A stretch of DNA of 64,000 nucleotides, taken from assembly GCA_021307315.1 (NCBI GenBank), contig JAJSPD010000051.1:1-64000 (forward strand), given 5' to 3'. How positions within the stretch are numbered: the stretch's first letter is position 1; each line of letters begins with the position of its first letter. The notes under the pieces were generated by a model. That model was not told the origin of the DNA, ran no database searches, and saw only the letters and a program-made list of their open reading frames with translations. The translations under genes were made by a program, and so were the position numbers. The DNA comes from Bisporella sp. PMI_857 (taxonomy: Eukaryota; Ascomycota; Leotiomycetes; Helotiales; Helotiaceae). Shown here in pieces: positions 33,020-44,793 of this stretch.

Positions 33020-34830
33020 ACCAAGATTGCGTGCGGGGGGTGTCAACGGAACAAGATGAAAGTTAGATGTTTGCATAAATCCTCTAAATGTAATGAGTAC
33101 TTACAAAAGTCCCGGTGAGATGGACAAAGACCCACTTGCCGATTCTGTCGAAGGGCTGGGCGGTTGCTCAGTGCTGCCTCGAAAGTACGCCTTGCCTCGT
33201 CGAGATCTGGTCAATTCTTCTTGCATTGACTTGGAGTTAGACGAATATATGAGAGAGATCAACCCATCGCTTCTTTGTAGAGTCGAGTCGCTGAGCTGGA
33301 ACTAGCGTTGCGGGAAGCCCATGGAGAGAAGGTTCGTCTAGATGTCACAGGATCACCAGATCGTCTGGGAGAAACGATTTCAAAAGAGGTAGTAAATGAT
33401 AGCCAGGCTGTGTCTCGAGACAATAAAGACCAACCTTCAACTCAACAGGAGTTTCAGAGGTCAAGAGATAAGGATGAGGAAATGAGAATTTAGTGTGCTA
33501 TGGAAGAGCTGGCAAGTTTCATGCTTAAGATAGAAATCGTCGACCACGGAGAGCCATCGCTTGTCATGCCTCCTGGAAAGGCGAAGTCTTCTCAGGACGG
33601 CCAGATATATTTCGGTTGGAAAAATGGAGAACGACCAAACTCAGTGGGGACGACACCGCCTTTCTTTCGATAGATATAAGGAAGCGCCTGATGGATTCCT
33701 TCATGAAACGTTTTAATATCTTTCACCATTTTCAGGATCATGAAGCTGCTTCGTCGATGTGTAACAAAGATGCTATCGTGTTACCTCCCAACGCTCGATT
33801 CCAAATCTTGGCATCCTTGCTGTTGGTGCTCATCTTTCTGAACCAGGAGGTGACTTAGACATGGGAACCAACCTAGCCATGGTAGCAGAACGTTCTGTAC
33901 TTCAATGTATCAGATAAAAACCAAACAATTTGGTGGTACAGGGGTTCGTCTTAGTTCTTTATTGAAAATTATATCTCTTTTGGCATCCAGAAGCTCAAAA
34001 GCCGTCCTGGGGGCCGAGGCAACTCGTATGTCTCGCCGGTTTTGGCTTCCTCGAAGAGAAGGCCTCGAGCTCCCACCTCCTGAATACAACAGTAAAATCA
34101 CAGTGCTAATTTGAGTTTCGTCTTGCACTCCTTGCTTGGAAAGAGCTTATGATTGGAGATGATAGCATGGCATATAACTTCATTGGTAAGATACTCCGCG
34201 ATAGGGAATTTTGACTCTGAAAATTTTGGAATAGCCATGGCAATAGGCATGATTCTGCATCTTGACCTTCACGTAGAATTTGCCTCTACACCTAGTATAA
34301 ATCAAACAGTGTTTCATCGTCAGACACGGTCATTTTGGGCACACTTCTCTATTGATAGGTAAGCCAATGTCATATCTAGGTGCCATTTCGGTTATTTTTA
34401 TTTTTTTTTGGGAACTCTTTGATGGGAATGGATATGAGGTGGAAATCCAGAGCACAGCAATCCATTAGTCGGATTCAGGAGCTTGCTCATCGGCGGAAGG
34501 TCGTTTGGGCATTTATAATAGAGCTAAGCCAGCCTTTGGGTATTTCAAAAGGCGAGGTCTAGGCCCACTGGCCATGATGCGCCGCTCGACTGAGCTTAAC
34601 TGAGAAGGGAGATGAAAGTCTGGGTCCATCCATCAGTCTTTCATGCACGATCATCTCGGATCACACAAACGGAGGAACAAGCTTGTAGGATCCATACCAA
34701 TATGAGCTTGGCCTTGGCCAAATCGACGATTGCTGGGATGGACCAGAGCCTTTGGAGCCCGATATCCTGTTTGACTCTACGGAACAGTTTTTACAAGAAG
34801 GTCAATAACCTTGGCTGTGGGTAAAATTTG
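33020..34830 (+). pseudogene. Decayed Zn2Cys6 transcription factor
   Basis: At 33032-33100 one frame reads CGGCQRNKMKVRCLHKSSKC, then NEY: the spacing of a fungal binuclear zinc cluster (CX2C..C..C..C) with extra residues and a Tyr at the fifth Cys. The frame then shifts, and short fragments follow in different frames. Among them are FQDHEAASSMCNKDAIVLPPNARFQILASLLL near 33720-33840 and GIAMAIGMILHLDL with FHRQTRSFWAHFSIDR near 34220-34360. The latter matches the 'A...GLH......RR..FW..FS.DR' block of fungal-specific transcription factor domains. Position between an aldoxime dehydratase and a nitrilase suggests it once regulated them. Stops and frameshifts are too many for introns alone. Confidence 0.7.
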
Positions 34831-35431
34831 TTGTCGCCTATCGTCCAACTCTTAGAAATATGGGCGTAGATGGGCTTAACTTTTGGCGACGCGCTGACAG
34901 AAATCAGAGTCACTGGTTTAATGTGTCTTGTGTCGTGCTGGCAAATTTCACGTGATGCTAATAAGCGTCAAGAGCCACTTTAATCCTCGCTCCTCGTCAG
35001 TTCCAGTGAGATCTACCTATCGGGCGAACTCTTCATCCCTGGTGCTTGGAGATATTTCTACTTCACTTATGTTCAGTATATTTCCTTCAAGCAAGCCCAG
35101 CATTTTGCGGTGGACTTTCTGAAACGCTTGTGGCGTCACGCAAGCCACACAGGCGGAATGGGTCCGCTGCGGATGAACTAGACGTACATCCGCAGCATCG
35201 ATAACAGACCATTGACTACCTACCAAAGGTTGGCGGTTGCAGTGTACCCCCGTTGTAGCTGAGTCACTGATCAACATCCTATCAATTACTACAATGTGAG
35301 CTGTGGTGATAAAAAGGGTTAGCCCCCCCAACCTCTCTCACTTCAAATATCGATCGGTTGCTCATACGATTGATTCATGTGCTGTATTTCGTAGTATTTT
35401 TCTTCCAATCAGAGCTTGATATATTTTCAGA
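34831..35431. other. Upstream region of the nitrilase gene
   Basis: About 600 bp, probably the nitrilase promoter and perhaps the last remnants of the dead regulator. No gene supported. Confidence 0.45.
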
Positions 35432-36516
35432 ATGGGAGACGAAATAACTCTTCAAAATCCCGCTACGATTCGAGTAGCTGTGACCCAGCTCGAGCCAGAG
35501 TGGCTCGACCTCCAAGCATCAGTAGCTAAAACTTGTAGGTACATAGCAGAAGCGGCCGAGAACGGCGCAAAAGTTGTTTCCTTCGCTGAGGCCTTTATAC
35601 CCGGATATCCAGCATGGATATGGTATTGCCCCTCTTACCCTTTCCTTCCCGTCTCTAACAAATGCAGGAGCCGCCCGCTCGATCCCGTCCTCTCGGTTAA
35701 ATACATCAAGAACTCCCTCTCCATAGACTCCCCTGAAATGCGCAAGATTCAATCCTGCGCCGCAGCAAACAAAATCGTCGTCTCCCTTGGCTTCAGCGAG
35801 AACTCGCACGGGTCACTGTACATCGCACAAGCGATCATTGACAACGATGGCGCTTTGCTTATGCATCGTCGTAAATTGAAAGCTACACACATGGAACGCA
35901 CAATTTTCGGGGATGCCAGCGGGAGCAGCTTAAACAATGTCGTGGCGACGGGAGCGGGGAGGAGGGTCGGCGCGCTGGCATGTTGGGAGCACTGTCAGCC
36001 ATTGTTGAAGTACCATACGCTGCATCAAAGGGAGGAAATTCATTGTGCAGCGTGGCCGCCGCTTGTGCCGCATCAAGGCGGGCCGGATCTTTGGAGTATG
36101 AGCCAGGAGGGATGTCAGACTTTGAGTCAGGTGTATGCTATCGAGAGCCAGACGTTTGTGCTGCATGCCACAACCATCATTACGGATAAGGGCATCGATC
36201 TCATGTCCACCAAAGACGGCCTGCTCATGAGTAAGCCATCTCTTTCTTACCCTGACCTACCGTACTAACTTAAGGAGCATATCCGAGTGGAGGTGCCTCA
36301 GCCATAATTGGTTGCGATGGTCGTGTTCTTACGAAACCGCTTGGCCCCACCGAAGAAGGCATCATATATGCGGACTTGGATTTTGATCAGCAGGTTCTCG
36401 CAAGAAGCTTTTTGGATGCATGTGGGCATTACTCCAGACCGGACTTGTTGTGGTTGGGGGCCGACACGAGGGAGAGGAAGTTGAAGATTGAGAGTGAAAA
36501 ACCAGAGGAAAAGTAG
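35432..36516 (+). CDS. Nitrilase
   Basis: Three exons: 35432-35622, 35668-36230, 36275-36516, 331 residues. Intron 1 (45 nt, GTATTG..TGCAG) keeps the frame, so an unspliced reading is also open. Splicing restores [14 protein letters not shown], as in fungal nitrilases. Intron 2 ends at 36274 or, three bases later, 36277. The carbon-nitrogen hydrolase triad is complete: Glu53 ([10 protein letters not shown]), Lys133 ([11 protein letters not shown]) and Cys169 ([10 protein letters not shown]). [17 protein letters not shown] and the C-terminal HYSRPDLLW also match. It hydrolyses nitriles to carboxylic acid and ammonia, the step after the neighbouring dehydratase. Probably cytosolic. Substrate cannot be read from sequence. 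Confidence 0.92.
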
Positions 36517-36746
36517 ACCCCGACTGCTGAGGGGTCCAGCTGTTTAAGGCTTTACAATCACCCCGAGAGTAGTGCTGGGTTCTGGTGATTAGCTATGTGA
36601 AATTTCCTATATTTTAGACACAGGCTTCCTCCCAAAATGCATGATGGATCTGAGACCTCACTAAAGGTTAATGCCTGCCTGCCTCCCCTGCTCCCTCTCC
36701 AAAGCAATCTCCTTCTGCTTCTCCACCTTCCCCGTTCCCATCCGCC

Positions 36747-37357
36747 TCACCCCGTATCCATGCGTATATACCAGATCCCCCCAAGGGCAGCTGTGTTTCC
36801 AATAGCCAGCAGTAAAGCCACGCTAATCAGTGCACTCTTTCCTTGAGGGACGTGCTCTTCCTCCACATGCTTAACAACCAACTGCCACACCGCGATGCCA
36901 AGAGTCACATCTGCCAGCGCCGCATGGAATACGGCCGTTTTAACCGTTTGGTTCTGTAGATTCAGGCCTTTAGCTTTAACCATAGCGTAGAACTCCAATA
37001 GACCGGTAGACACGGCGGGCAGAGAAGTGACGATGCCAAGGATGTTGAGCCAGTAGGCGAAGAGTTGGAGGTGGTGGATTACAGCGATTGTTGTGGTGGA
37101 GGTGTAGGAGGTGCTGAAGGTCTTAACGATGGGGTGGAAGAACGTTGGGAAGCGGAAGATGGTGTAGGAGAGGACATCAAAAAGGGAAGAGAAGATGAAA
37201 AAAGCAATTGGATTGTGGGCCGTTGCTGGATGGATGGGATGACTGTCGTGTGTTAGTTTTATCAGGAATATACACGTATGGCTTTAATTTGAGCTCACCT
37301 GTTGCTGCCGACCTTGCCCAGGCCAACCTCCACAGGTGTAGGCGCTGAAGGAGCCAT
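36747..37357 (-). CDS. DUF2231-type membrane protein
   Basis: Two exons: 37357-37299 and 37242-36747, with a 56-nt intron starting GTGAGC and ending ACGACAG. 184 residues. The segment HPIHPATAHNPIAFFIFSS across the junction is the signature start of DUF2231 membrane proteins (HP...HFP.A). Four hydrophobic helices follow (about 36-54, 75-105, 118-140, 152-172). Function is unknown in fungi. It converges on the nitrilase with a gap of about 230 bp, and I see no pathway link. Confidence 0.75.
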
Positions 37358-39246
37358 GTTCAAAAGCTACCACCGGCTCAATCTCGATAATGAATATTGT
37401 GTTCAGAGGGCTTCTATGAAATTCAAAGGTTGTGAATTTGCGCGGACAAGGAGGGAGGATTTGCAATTGCGAATGCAGGATTGGTCGTGATGATAATAGG
37501 ATCCTCCAAAACCCGGTTACATCATCGCATTCACGTGGCGGGTCAGGTACCTGATAGAAGCGAGAAATGGGTTGGCACGTCTTCCTCGACATCACCTGAC
37601 TTGCATTCAGCCCATATCAACTATAAATTTGACATAAAATAACGTTTCTATACACATGACTGAGTTTTAAGAAATTCGATCATGAGGATCTAGAAGAGTA
37701 TTACCTGCTTTTTTTAGATAAAAAAAATCATGTGACCTTCGCTCACTCTAAGTGCATTCTGAGTTGCTAAGAATCGGTATTCGAAGAGCAATGCTTCATA
37801 CAATATGAGCCACCAAGTGCGAATCACGTATTGTCTTCATTGGGGATGGTGGTGCTGCCGGCCATCAAAATGATTAACAGAAATGCATCCTTGGCAACGC
37901 TTACCATTGTTTCCCCCGCAGTTCATTTATTGTGCATACCCACGCCCTGGTAGTATTCTGCTAAAGTCCGCTAACATGCATATTTTTTAAGGCCATCTAA
38001 CCTTATGTGGTAGTCGATTGCCGGGTAAGTAGAGGGTTCTCGGAGAAATATATGCAGGTAGGGATTTGATCATTCGAGGCTAAGCTGAGTTTGTATAGAT
38101 TGAGTAATCTATATCATATTCTAACCTTGGCTACTTAGAACTCGTAGCGAAGATGCTGTGCTTCATCCTCATACGGAAGGACCATTTGTAAAATGTTTCT
38201 GCACTGCACCGCATGGAGGAAGGGTAGCTATATAGCCCCTCAACAGCCAGCTGAAAAGTTAATCTAAGGTGTTGTGGAACGGGCAAGTCAAGTATTCCAG
38301 AGCAAACAAAGCAACTCGACCACCCCATAAGCCATATTCTTGCGGTGACAACCTGAAACATTCTCTGAGCACCTATCTTCTACAAGTACGTGCTCGCTAA
38401 TCGAAGGCACCTTATACTGGCAGAATATCGTTTTCGGTAGGAATACGCCAAATCTCGGAGGATATCTCAGCTGAAGTTTAGCTTAATGAGATGCATCATG
38501 CAAGATCTAAGGGACATCCCGGGCAGATGAACTCAACTCGATGTGAAGCCAATCGATTTTATTTACCGGCTGATGCAAAACTTTCAAAGGTTTGCGTCAA
38601 GTAGTGTTTTCAATCTTTAACCAAGCCACTCAGCACTACTCATGTGCAGGAGTATTGAGTCTCATTGCATGGCCCTAGATTCAGTCTCCTCATGTCGAAT
38701 CGAAACGAAGGTATTAAGCCACAATTTGCAATCTTCCCAGCAACTTGGCTTGAAAAACTCAAAAAAGACGAAGAGCTGGAATTATACTGTTGAAGCATAG
38801 CAAACTCATCCAAAGTTCATGTACTCTGCGAAATTTCGGAATCCGGATATGGCAGGTCAATTGATATAGCGTCGAAGGTAGCTGCTGATGTGTCACCATT
38901 ATGGCGCCAGAACTCGCCAGTGCTACAGCAACACGATATAGCAACTTTTAGCAATGATCCCACTTTATGGCTCGATCGCGACTGTTGTTGCTCGGTTCGG
39001 AGCTCGCTGGTGTAACCTTAGATACGTTACATAAATATGCAGTTTCCCGGAAAACTTCGAAGCCCCATGAGAAGAGAACTTTGAGTGCTCAGTATATTAG
39101 ATTCGAAAAGTAAATCTCCAATTATTGGGCTGAGGCCACCGAATCTGTGGACTGGGTACTAACATCGTAGCTTAATAAAGCAAAATTAGGTATACTCATT
39201 GTACTCAAACTTCTGTTGAATACTAACATAATGCAAAGTCAAAGTC
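37358..39246. other. Intergenic, no gene seen
   Basis: About 1.9 kb. Only short random frames. Presumably the promoters of the DUF2231 gene and the lectin gene plus noncoding DNA. Confidence 0.5.
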
Positions 39247-40245
39247 ATGGCACCTGTCACGTCTGCAGTAGCCACTCTCAAAAGAGTGGCTATCACAGCT
39301 GCAACTTGGAGCGCAAATCGCATTGATCTCTTCCGGCTGGGAAACTCTGCTGAACTGACTCACAAATGGTGGTCTGGCACGGCTTGGGGTAGCGAGAGCC
39401 TCGGCGGGACGTTTTCAACTGTACCCTCCGTCACGGCTTGGAGCTCGAATCGCCTCGACCTCGTCGGCACCGGTACTGACTTCGCAGCGTATCATAAGTG
39501 GTATGCTGGAGCCTGGGGACCATCCGTCACGGGATATGAAGGCTTGGGCGGAACATTCACTTCTAGTTTGAAAATCGAGTCTTGGTCTTCCAATCGCCTT
39601 GACTACTTTGGTCTTGGAACTGACTCAGCTGCATATCACAAGTCATGGAACGGCCAGGCATGGTCAGGGTATGAATCTTTGGGAGGTATCTTCACCAGTG
39701 AGCTCACAGTTGCCTCGTGGGGTTCTAACCGTCTTGATATCTTTGGTCTTGGCACGGACGCTGCTCTCTATCACAAATGGTGGGCCGGCGCATGGGGACC
39801 ATCAATCACCGATTGGGAATCCCTTGGTGGCACTTTCAATAGTGATCCAGTCGTGGTATCTTGGGGGTTTAATAGGCTCGATATATTTGGTCTTGGCACC
39901 GACAACTCGCTATACCACAAAGCGTGGGATGGGTCAGCATGGAGTGGGTGGGAATTTCTTGGTGGCCAGTTCACAAGCGAGCCTGCTGCTGTTTCCTGGG
40001 GTACCGGTCGTCTAGATGTTTTTGGTATTGGCCAAGACAATGCTTTGTGGCACAAGGCGTTCTCTGCTGGTAAATGGCAAGCAGACTGGGAGTCGCTAGG
40101 TGGTGTCTTCATCAGCGCACCTACTGTGACAGCCTGGGGCCCTAACAGGCTTGATACATTTGGTATTGGAACTGACAATGCTGTCTACCATAAGGCATGG
40201 ACAGGGGCATCTTGGCAAGCAAACTGGGAGTCGCTTGGTTTGTGA
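39247..40245 (+). CDS. Seven-bladed beta-propeller lectin (PLL-like, DUF346 repeats)
   Basis: 332 residues, no intron, no signal peptide. Built of seven repeats of about 46 residues, each starting W[SG]xNRLDxFGxGTD, then xxYHKxW, then W...ESLGGxF. Repeats begin near residues 21, 65, 112, 157, 205, 250 and 296, the last being shorter. This is the repeat of PLL-type lectins (Photorhabdus and related proteins), where each blade contributes to sugar-binding sites, often for fucose. Seven blades would close one propeller. Repeat 1 deviates (RIDLFRLGNSAEL) and may lack a site. Cytosolic fungal lectins of this sort are often protective against fungus-eating animals; here that is inference. Neighbouring repeats are similar at DNA level, consistent with internal duplication. 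Confidence 0.85.
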   Translation: MAPVTSAVATLKRVAITAATWSANRIDLFRLGNSAELTHKWWSGTAWGSESLGGTFSTVPSVTAWSSNRLDLVGTGTDFAAYHKWYAGAWGPSVTGYEGLGGTFTSSLKIESWSSNRLDYFGLGTDSAAYHKSWNGQAWSGYESLGGIFTSELTVASWGSNRLDIFGLGTDAALYHKWWAGAWGPSITDWESLGGTFNSDPVVVSWGFNRLDIFGLGTDNSLYHKAWDGSAWSGWEFLGGQFTSEPAAVSWGTGRLDVFGIGQDNALWHKAFSAGKWQADWESLGGVFISAPTVTAWGPNRLDTFGIGTDNAVYHKAWTGASWQANWESLGL

Positions 40246-41279
40246 TAAACTCAAATGTTCCCCTCATGCCAAGGTATGATCCGAATGATAGTGACATGAA
40301 CAATTGCACGTCAAGATTTTAGGCGGGCCTTTCAACACTATCGCCGATGCCTAAATCCTTTAGTTTTCTCTTCGAGCTTCTTGTTCGATGCTCTTTCCTA
40401 AGTACAGGTAGCTTAGAATTCATGATATGCTAACTGTACGCTTTGATACTGCCTCTCTTCAATGTGCCTGACCGCTACTTAGCTTTTGCATGTGGTTCTT
40501 CCGCAATTTCACTTTCTGTTTCAGTTTGCTCCTTCTAGCGTACCCTACCCTCGTCTGATTCCCTTTCTTGCAGCCAGAATGAGCTCCAAGCTTGCATGAC
40601 AGGCAGAATGACTGGTTACGACAAAACAAAAATTGGCAGAATGATATTGACTGATTACTTGCACTCTTTGGTAGTCAGCCTTACCACCCTGGAACTCTTG
40701 TATATCATTTTTCTGCTTTGATCCTTGCACTACTTGTGTAGATTGACCCAGGATTGCCATCCAGATCCTGATCCTCGATCGCATCCATATATCACGAATC
40801 CTTGAGGTATCTTTCGCGCTTAGCTGAAAGGAAGTCGATGTCGAAAAAGTATTGTTCATCAGCCTTGCCGCACCGACGAGGTGCTTTTCGCTGATTCATT
40901 TCGGGAGACCGCCAAGATAAGACTAACCTTATATTGCGGAGATTCGCCTTGGCTCTACGGAAAGGGGCTCTCGCTTAGCAATTCAATAACGGGCGGGGAC
41001 TCTCCTCTTTTTCATCAAACCAACCAGAAGAAGTATACAGGCGCAAGGATATCTTCAACGTCTTATGCTGTCCCCCTTTTCTCGGATTGCTCCACTTTAA
41101 ACTCTTGCTTCACCATCTCCACCAACCACCAATTTTAATTGCAACCACCGATAATGTTATAGATCGGAATTTTCGGCTTTTCTATATTCAGATCCATTAG
41201 GACTAGCCTCTATGTCTTTGTCAGTCTAAGGCGTGGAGCTATAGTTACAGTGTCCTAGTTATTATTTTTTTAATTACCC
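40246..41279. other. Intergenic, no gene seen
   Basis: About 1 kb after the lectin. Frames at 40545-40859 and 40881-41138 lack motifs. Probably the lectin 3' UTR and noncoding DNA. Confidence 0.45.
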
Positions 41280-43430
41280 ATCTCCTTGCAAGTTAAGACA
41301 CCAAAAGTCAAAGCTCTCCAATTCTTCCGCTGGTGTAAGGTTATCGCTAAACGACGGTACAATATTCTTCCTAGTTTCGCTGGCAGTGTTGATAAGTTCT
41401 TCCGCCTCGGCTTGTCTTGTGATATTAAGCTGGTCCGGTGTCACTTTGATTGCAGGAGCAAGATGGAATCTTGTCCGTGCAATCGCTTCATCGCTGAGCG
41501 TGACATAATGTTCTTAGCTTGACCACTAAGACTAAAGTTTGGAGGTATACTTATGGCCAACAGAGCTCGTATTGGCTTAGTATGAGTCGAAAATTATTCC
41601 TGGAAGGGGGCTGTGTTAGATTCGGGTTTGGTGGTATGTGGAAGAACCAGGAACACTCATTCTGCCTTCGTCAGCTTGCCCTTGAGCCGATACAGCTCAG
41701 CAACTAAGTATAGGCTGTTCCTAGAATGCAAGTTCGTTTCTCCGAGTATCTCCTTGCTCATCCTATAGACGCCTTGTGCAAACGCAGTGCTTCGTCCATC
41801 TTGCCGAAGTTCATTAACACAATACCTACCATTGAACGGCCGTTCTGAGTCGATGCGTCCTTCTCGAAGCTTGAGCCCCTTTTTGCATTGCTCTAAGATA
41901 GCGGCTCGCCCGCTGAGCCAAATAGTCTCGCGCAGAGAGCCTACAATTGCAGATGTCAGCGTGAACTGAATTGATGTCTTCTAGGTAGGATAGCGCACTA
42001 CAAACACGCTCACCCATACCTAGGACGGCTACAGCGTCAGCCGTCAACCCACGTTCCCACATGTAGCTTGTTCCTGTATCGGTAAGGAGCGTAGCAAATT
42101 CAAAGGTAGGCTCCGTTTTAGTGGCCAAATCCTGAAATATGGACATCAAGCTTAAGATGTGCGGCAACACTTCTCACACTCCTCCGCAGCCTCGCTCATC
42201 GGTGTCTGCAGTTTGCTAGCTTTGGGGAACTCGCACCGAGCCATAGCCACAGCATTTTCGAAGACGCGAGTAATCCTCCGATCTCCTTCATGTCGATCTG
42301 GTGGAGGATATATTTTTTGAGTACTCTATGCATCGATAACTTTGTCCTGCCTGATTCCGTGGCTGCCCACACAAGGTAACGGTCGATGAAGCTCTGCTTT
42401 ATTTCGTTGAGCCTGGCCACGAACTGTTTAGATGTGAAATTGAAGACTGGCCTGTTGCATGGCAGTGTTTTACTTACTCAAATCGCCTGTTTTTGGCAAG
42501 GAAGTCAAGTTCTGCATCCTCCCATTCACCAAACAGTATGCCTTCGTGCACTTCATCTGGACTCAGTACCGCCATTATGTGGAGTATTCGGAGCACTTTA
42601 GGCTTGAGAGAATTCAGGGCCATGCGCTAAACTTTAGCCATGAGTTCTGCGTACTGGAAGTTGGTTGATGTTGTTGAATCATATCCCCAAACTCTCTCGG
42701 ACTCTGATGGCTGCTTGAGGTCTTGATGATGCTAGATAGTGGCGCTTTAGCGCCTTTGATATAGCCAGCAACGTGTGATATAAGAAGGGGAAGGCTGCCT
42801 AGCTCCACGGAGATATCCTGGCCCATCTTAACCGTCCCTGGTGAATGTGTCTGTACTGATTGGTCGACGACGTCAAGGATCAAATGTGCTCCTTCTTCCT
42901 CGCTGAATGTATCAAGACGAATATTAGTAGCTGCCCAGTGAGAGAAAGCGCGGTGCTGTGTTGTGATATGGTTGACCGTTAGAGCAGGGGGCCAGAAGAA
43001 GGTAGATCAGTATCAGGTCGTGAATGTGGGCTGTTGGGGAAAGCGACCGGTACTCCTCAAAGAGAGGGAGTTGCTGGGCCATATCCGTTCCCATTTCGGC
43101 TATGATTGCCATAATATCCTCGAAAGTGTATGCTGTATGCTATCTGCGTATAGTCAACGAAGCCTTCGGCCTTTCTGATGAAAATCTCAGTCGAGATGTG
43201 CCTTGAGTATGGTCTGGATGCTACCCCACACAAGTGAGGCGATATCGTTCGCCTGGCTGAACGAGTTGATAGCAGCTGCGAATTCTTTGATCTGGTGGGG
43301 AACGCAGGTCTTAAACAACTGCCCAAGACCTCGCTTAGCCCATCTCTCCTCAAGGTCTTTAAGGTAGAAGTCAAAGTGTCGAACGAAAGGTTGGTGCTGA
43401 CATGACTTGGTACTTGCCTAGCCGCCATTT
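41280..43430 (-). pseudogene. Decayed NLR/STAND-type gene lacking its ATPase core
   Basis: Minus-strand fragments in several frames line up as one broken gene. N-terminal part (about 43400-43180): FYLKDLEERWAKRGLGQLFK and FAAAINSFSQANDIASLVWG, then TFEDIMAIIAEMGTDMAQQL, typical of the helical N-terminal region of fungal STAND proteins. Next (about 42930-42720) is NIRLDTFSEEEGAHLILDVV and VELGSLPLLISHVAGYIKGA, the end of an NB-ARC domain ('LPLAISQAAGYI'). Then a winged-helix-like MHRVLKKYILHQID (about 42330) and TPR-like helices (about 42170-41750, SMVGIVLMNFGKMDEALRLH). The Walker A and B region expected between the first two parts is missing. Multiple stops and frame changes. Confidence 0.65.
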
Positions 43431-44793
43431 TTGGATGTTTAAGGTCTTACCCCATCTCGCTCGTGATCTCATTTGACAAGCCATTCCACTACAGTAGACA
43501 CATTCAGGAGTTTCTTCTGAGCAGTTAGGACAGAGAAAGAATGGGGTCAGTCAAGGGTGAGGATTCGGCGCTGGACGCCAGGGTACCAGGGGAATGAAGA
43601 TAACTACCCAACATATATTGAAGTGAGGCTTCAGGAGTAATGCTATATCGCGCTGAATCTTATCGAGGTGATTAAGCCGCCTTTACAGGGATGGTACTGC
43701 TGGGGATGCGGTGATATCAAAGCAGACTCAGCCTGGCGACATGCTGTAAATTCTCTCGCTGGTTCGATTTACATTGACTTACATCTAACAAAAATCGGCG
43801 AATGCCGGGCCCAGTATATGCCATGCCCTCACTCCTCCCATTGCTAAGTGGAGGTGAATGTGCTAGACAAGAGCAGGTAGCGATGCCTCGAAATGGCTCT
43901 CATCACCTTATAGTGATAAGTTTGGAATGCACGCTCACGCAGCGAAGATAAAGCACTGTTTAGCAAATGAAAGGACGTGTAGCAAACACTCGATGGGCTA
44001 AAGGAATTACCTGGTGTAATCGCTTGGAAAAAGGGAAGACAGTTACCTGCAACCAGTAATGACTGAGCACAGCTGGCTTTCTCTATGGTAGAGACACATC
44101 CGAATCCGCCTTGGCACAGGAGTATGTTTGGTGATATCTTGGCATACCATGCTTGCGTATAGTACGAGTTTTGTAACACTAGTATCATAGAGTAATATTA
44201 TATTATAAAGTCGTAAGGTAATCAGAGGCATTGCACGTAGAATATTCCACAGGCAGATGGTACCCGAACACACTTTAATGGGAGTCGATATCAGGGGTCG
44301 ATTTAGCGAAGCCATTTATCCATGAAGGGGAGGTTTCTTCGGTTAGAGTGGAACTGAATCTCAGGGGCGAGGCCAGGCGAACACAAATGATCGGTGAAAA
44401 GTGAAAGGAACGTGTCACGAATATATATTCCTATGAATTGGAAGCAATGCGGCTCCAGCTCAGGTCCTTAGATCAAAACAGAACCAGTAAGGGAGAAGGT
44501 TAATATAGGTATTTGTTAGACCAGAATTAAGATCTTGAGAAATAGATATCTTTTTGACGCACTGCTTCAAAACAGAACAGTACAAATAGCTGTTTATTAA
44601 GAAATCCACGCATCATAATTTGAAAACTCGGTACTTGGAATATCCCACTGACTAAAAGTCCACATGAGGCGAACATGAAGTATGTAAGTATCGTTTAAAA
44701 ATCCATTGCAGTGGGTATCTAGCCAGTTCATCTCTGATGGCCGAAGTATTGCATGGGCTCTTTCGCACCATGTTATCCCGGTACGTGCCACAA
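43431..44793. other. Intergenic, no gene seen
   Basis: About 1.4 kb upstream of the dead NLR and downstream of the FAD oxidoreductase. Minus frames at 43844-44315 and 44597-44845 show no domains. It may include remnants of the NLR 5' end. Confidence 0.4.

Noticed and set aside
43844..44315. Minus frames upstream of the NLR fossil
   Set aside because: Translations are Ser/Leu-rich without any STAND-like pattern.
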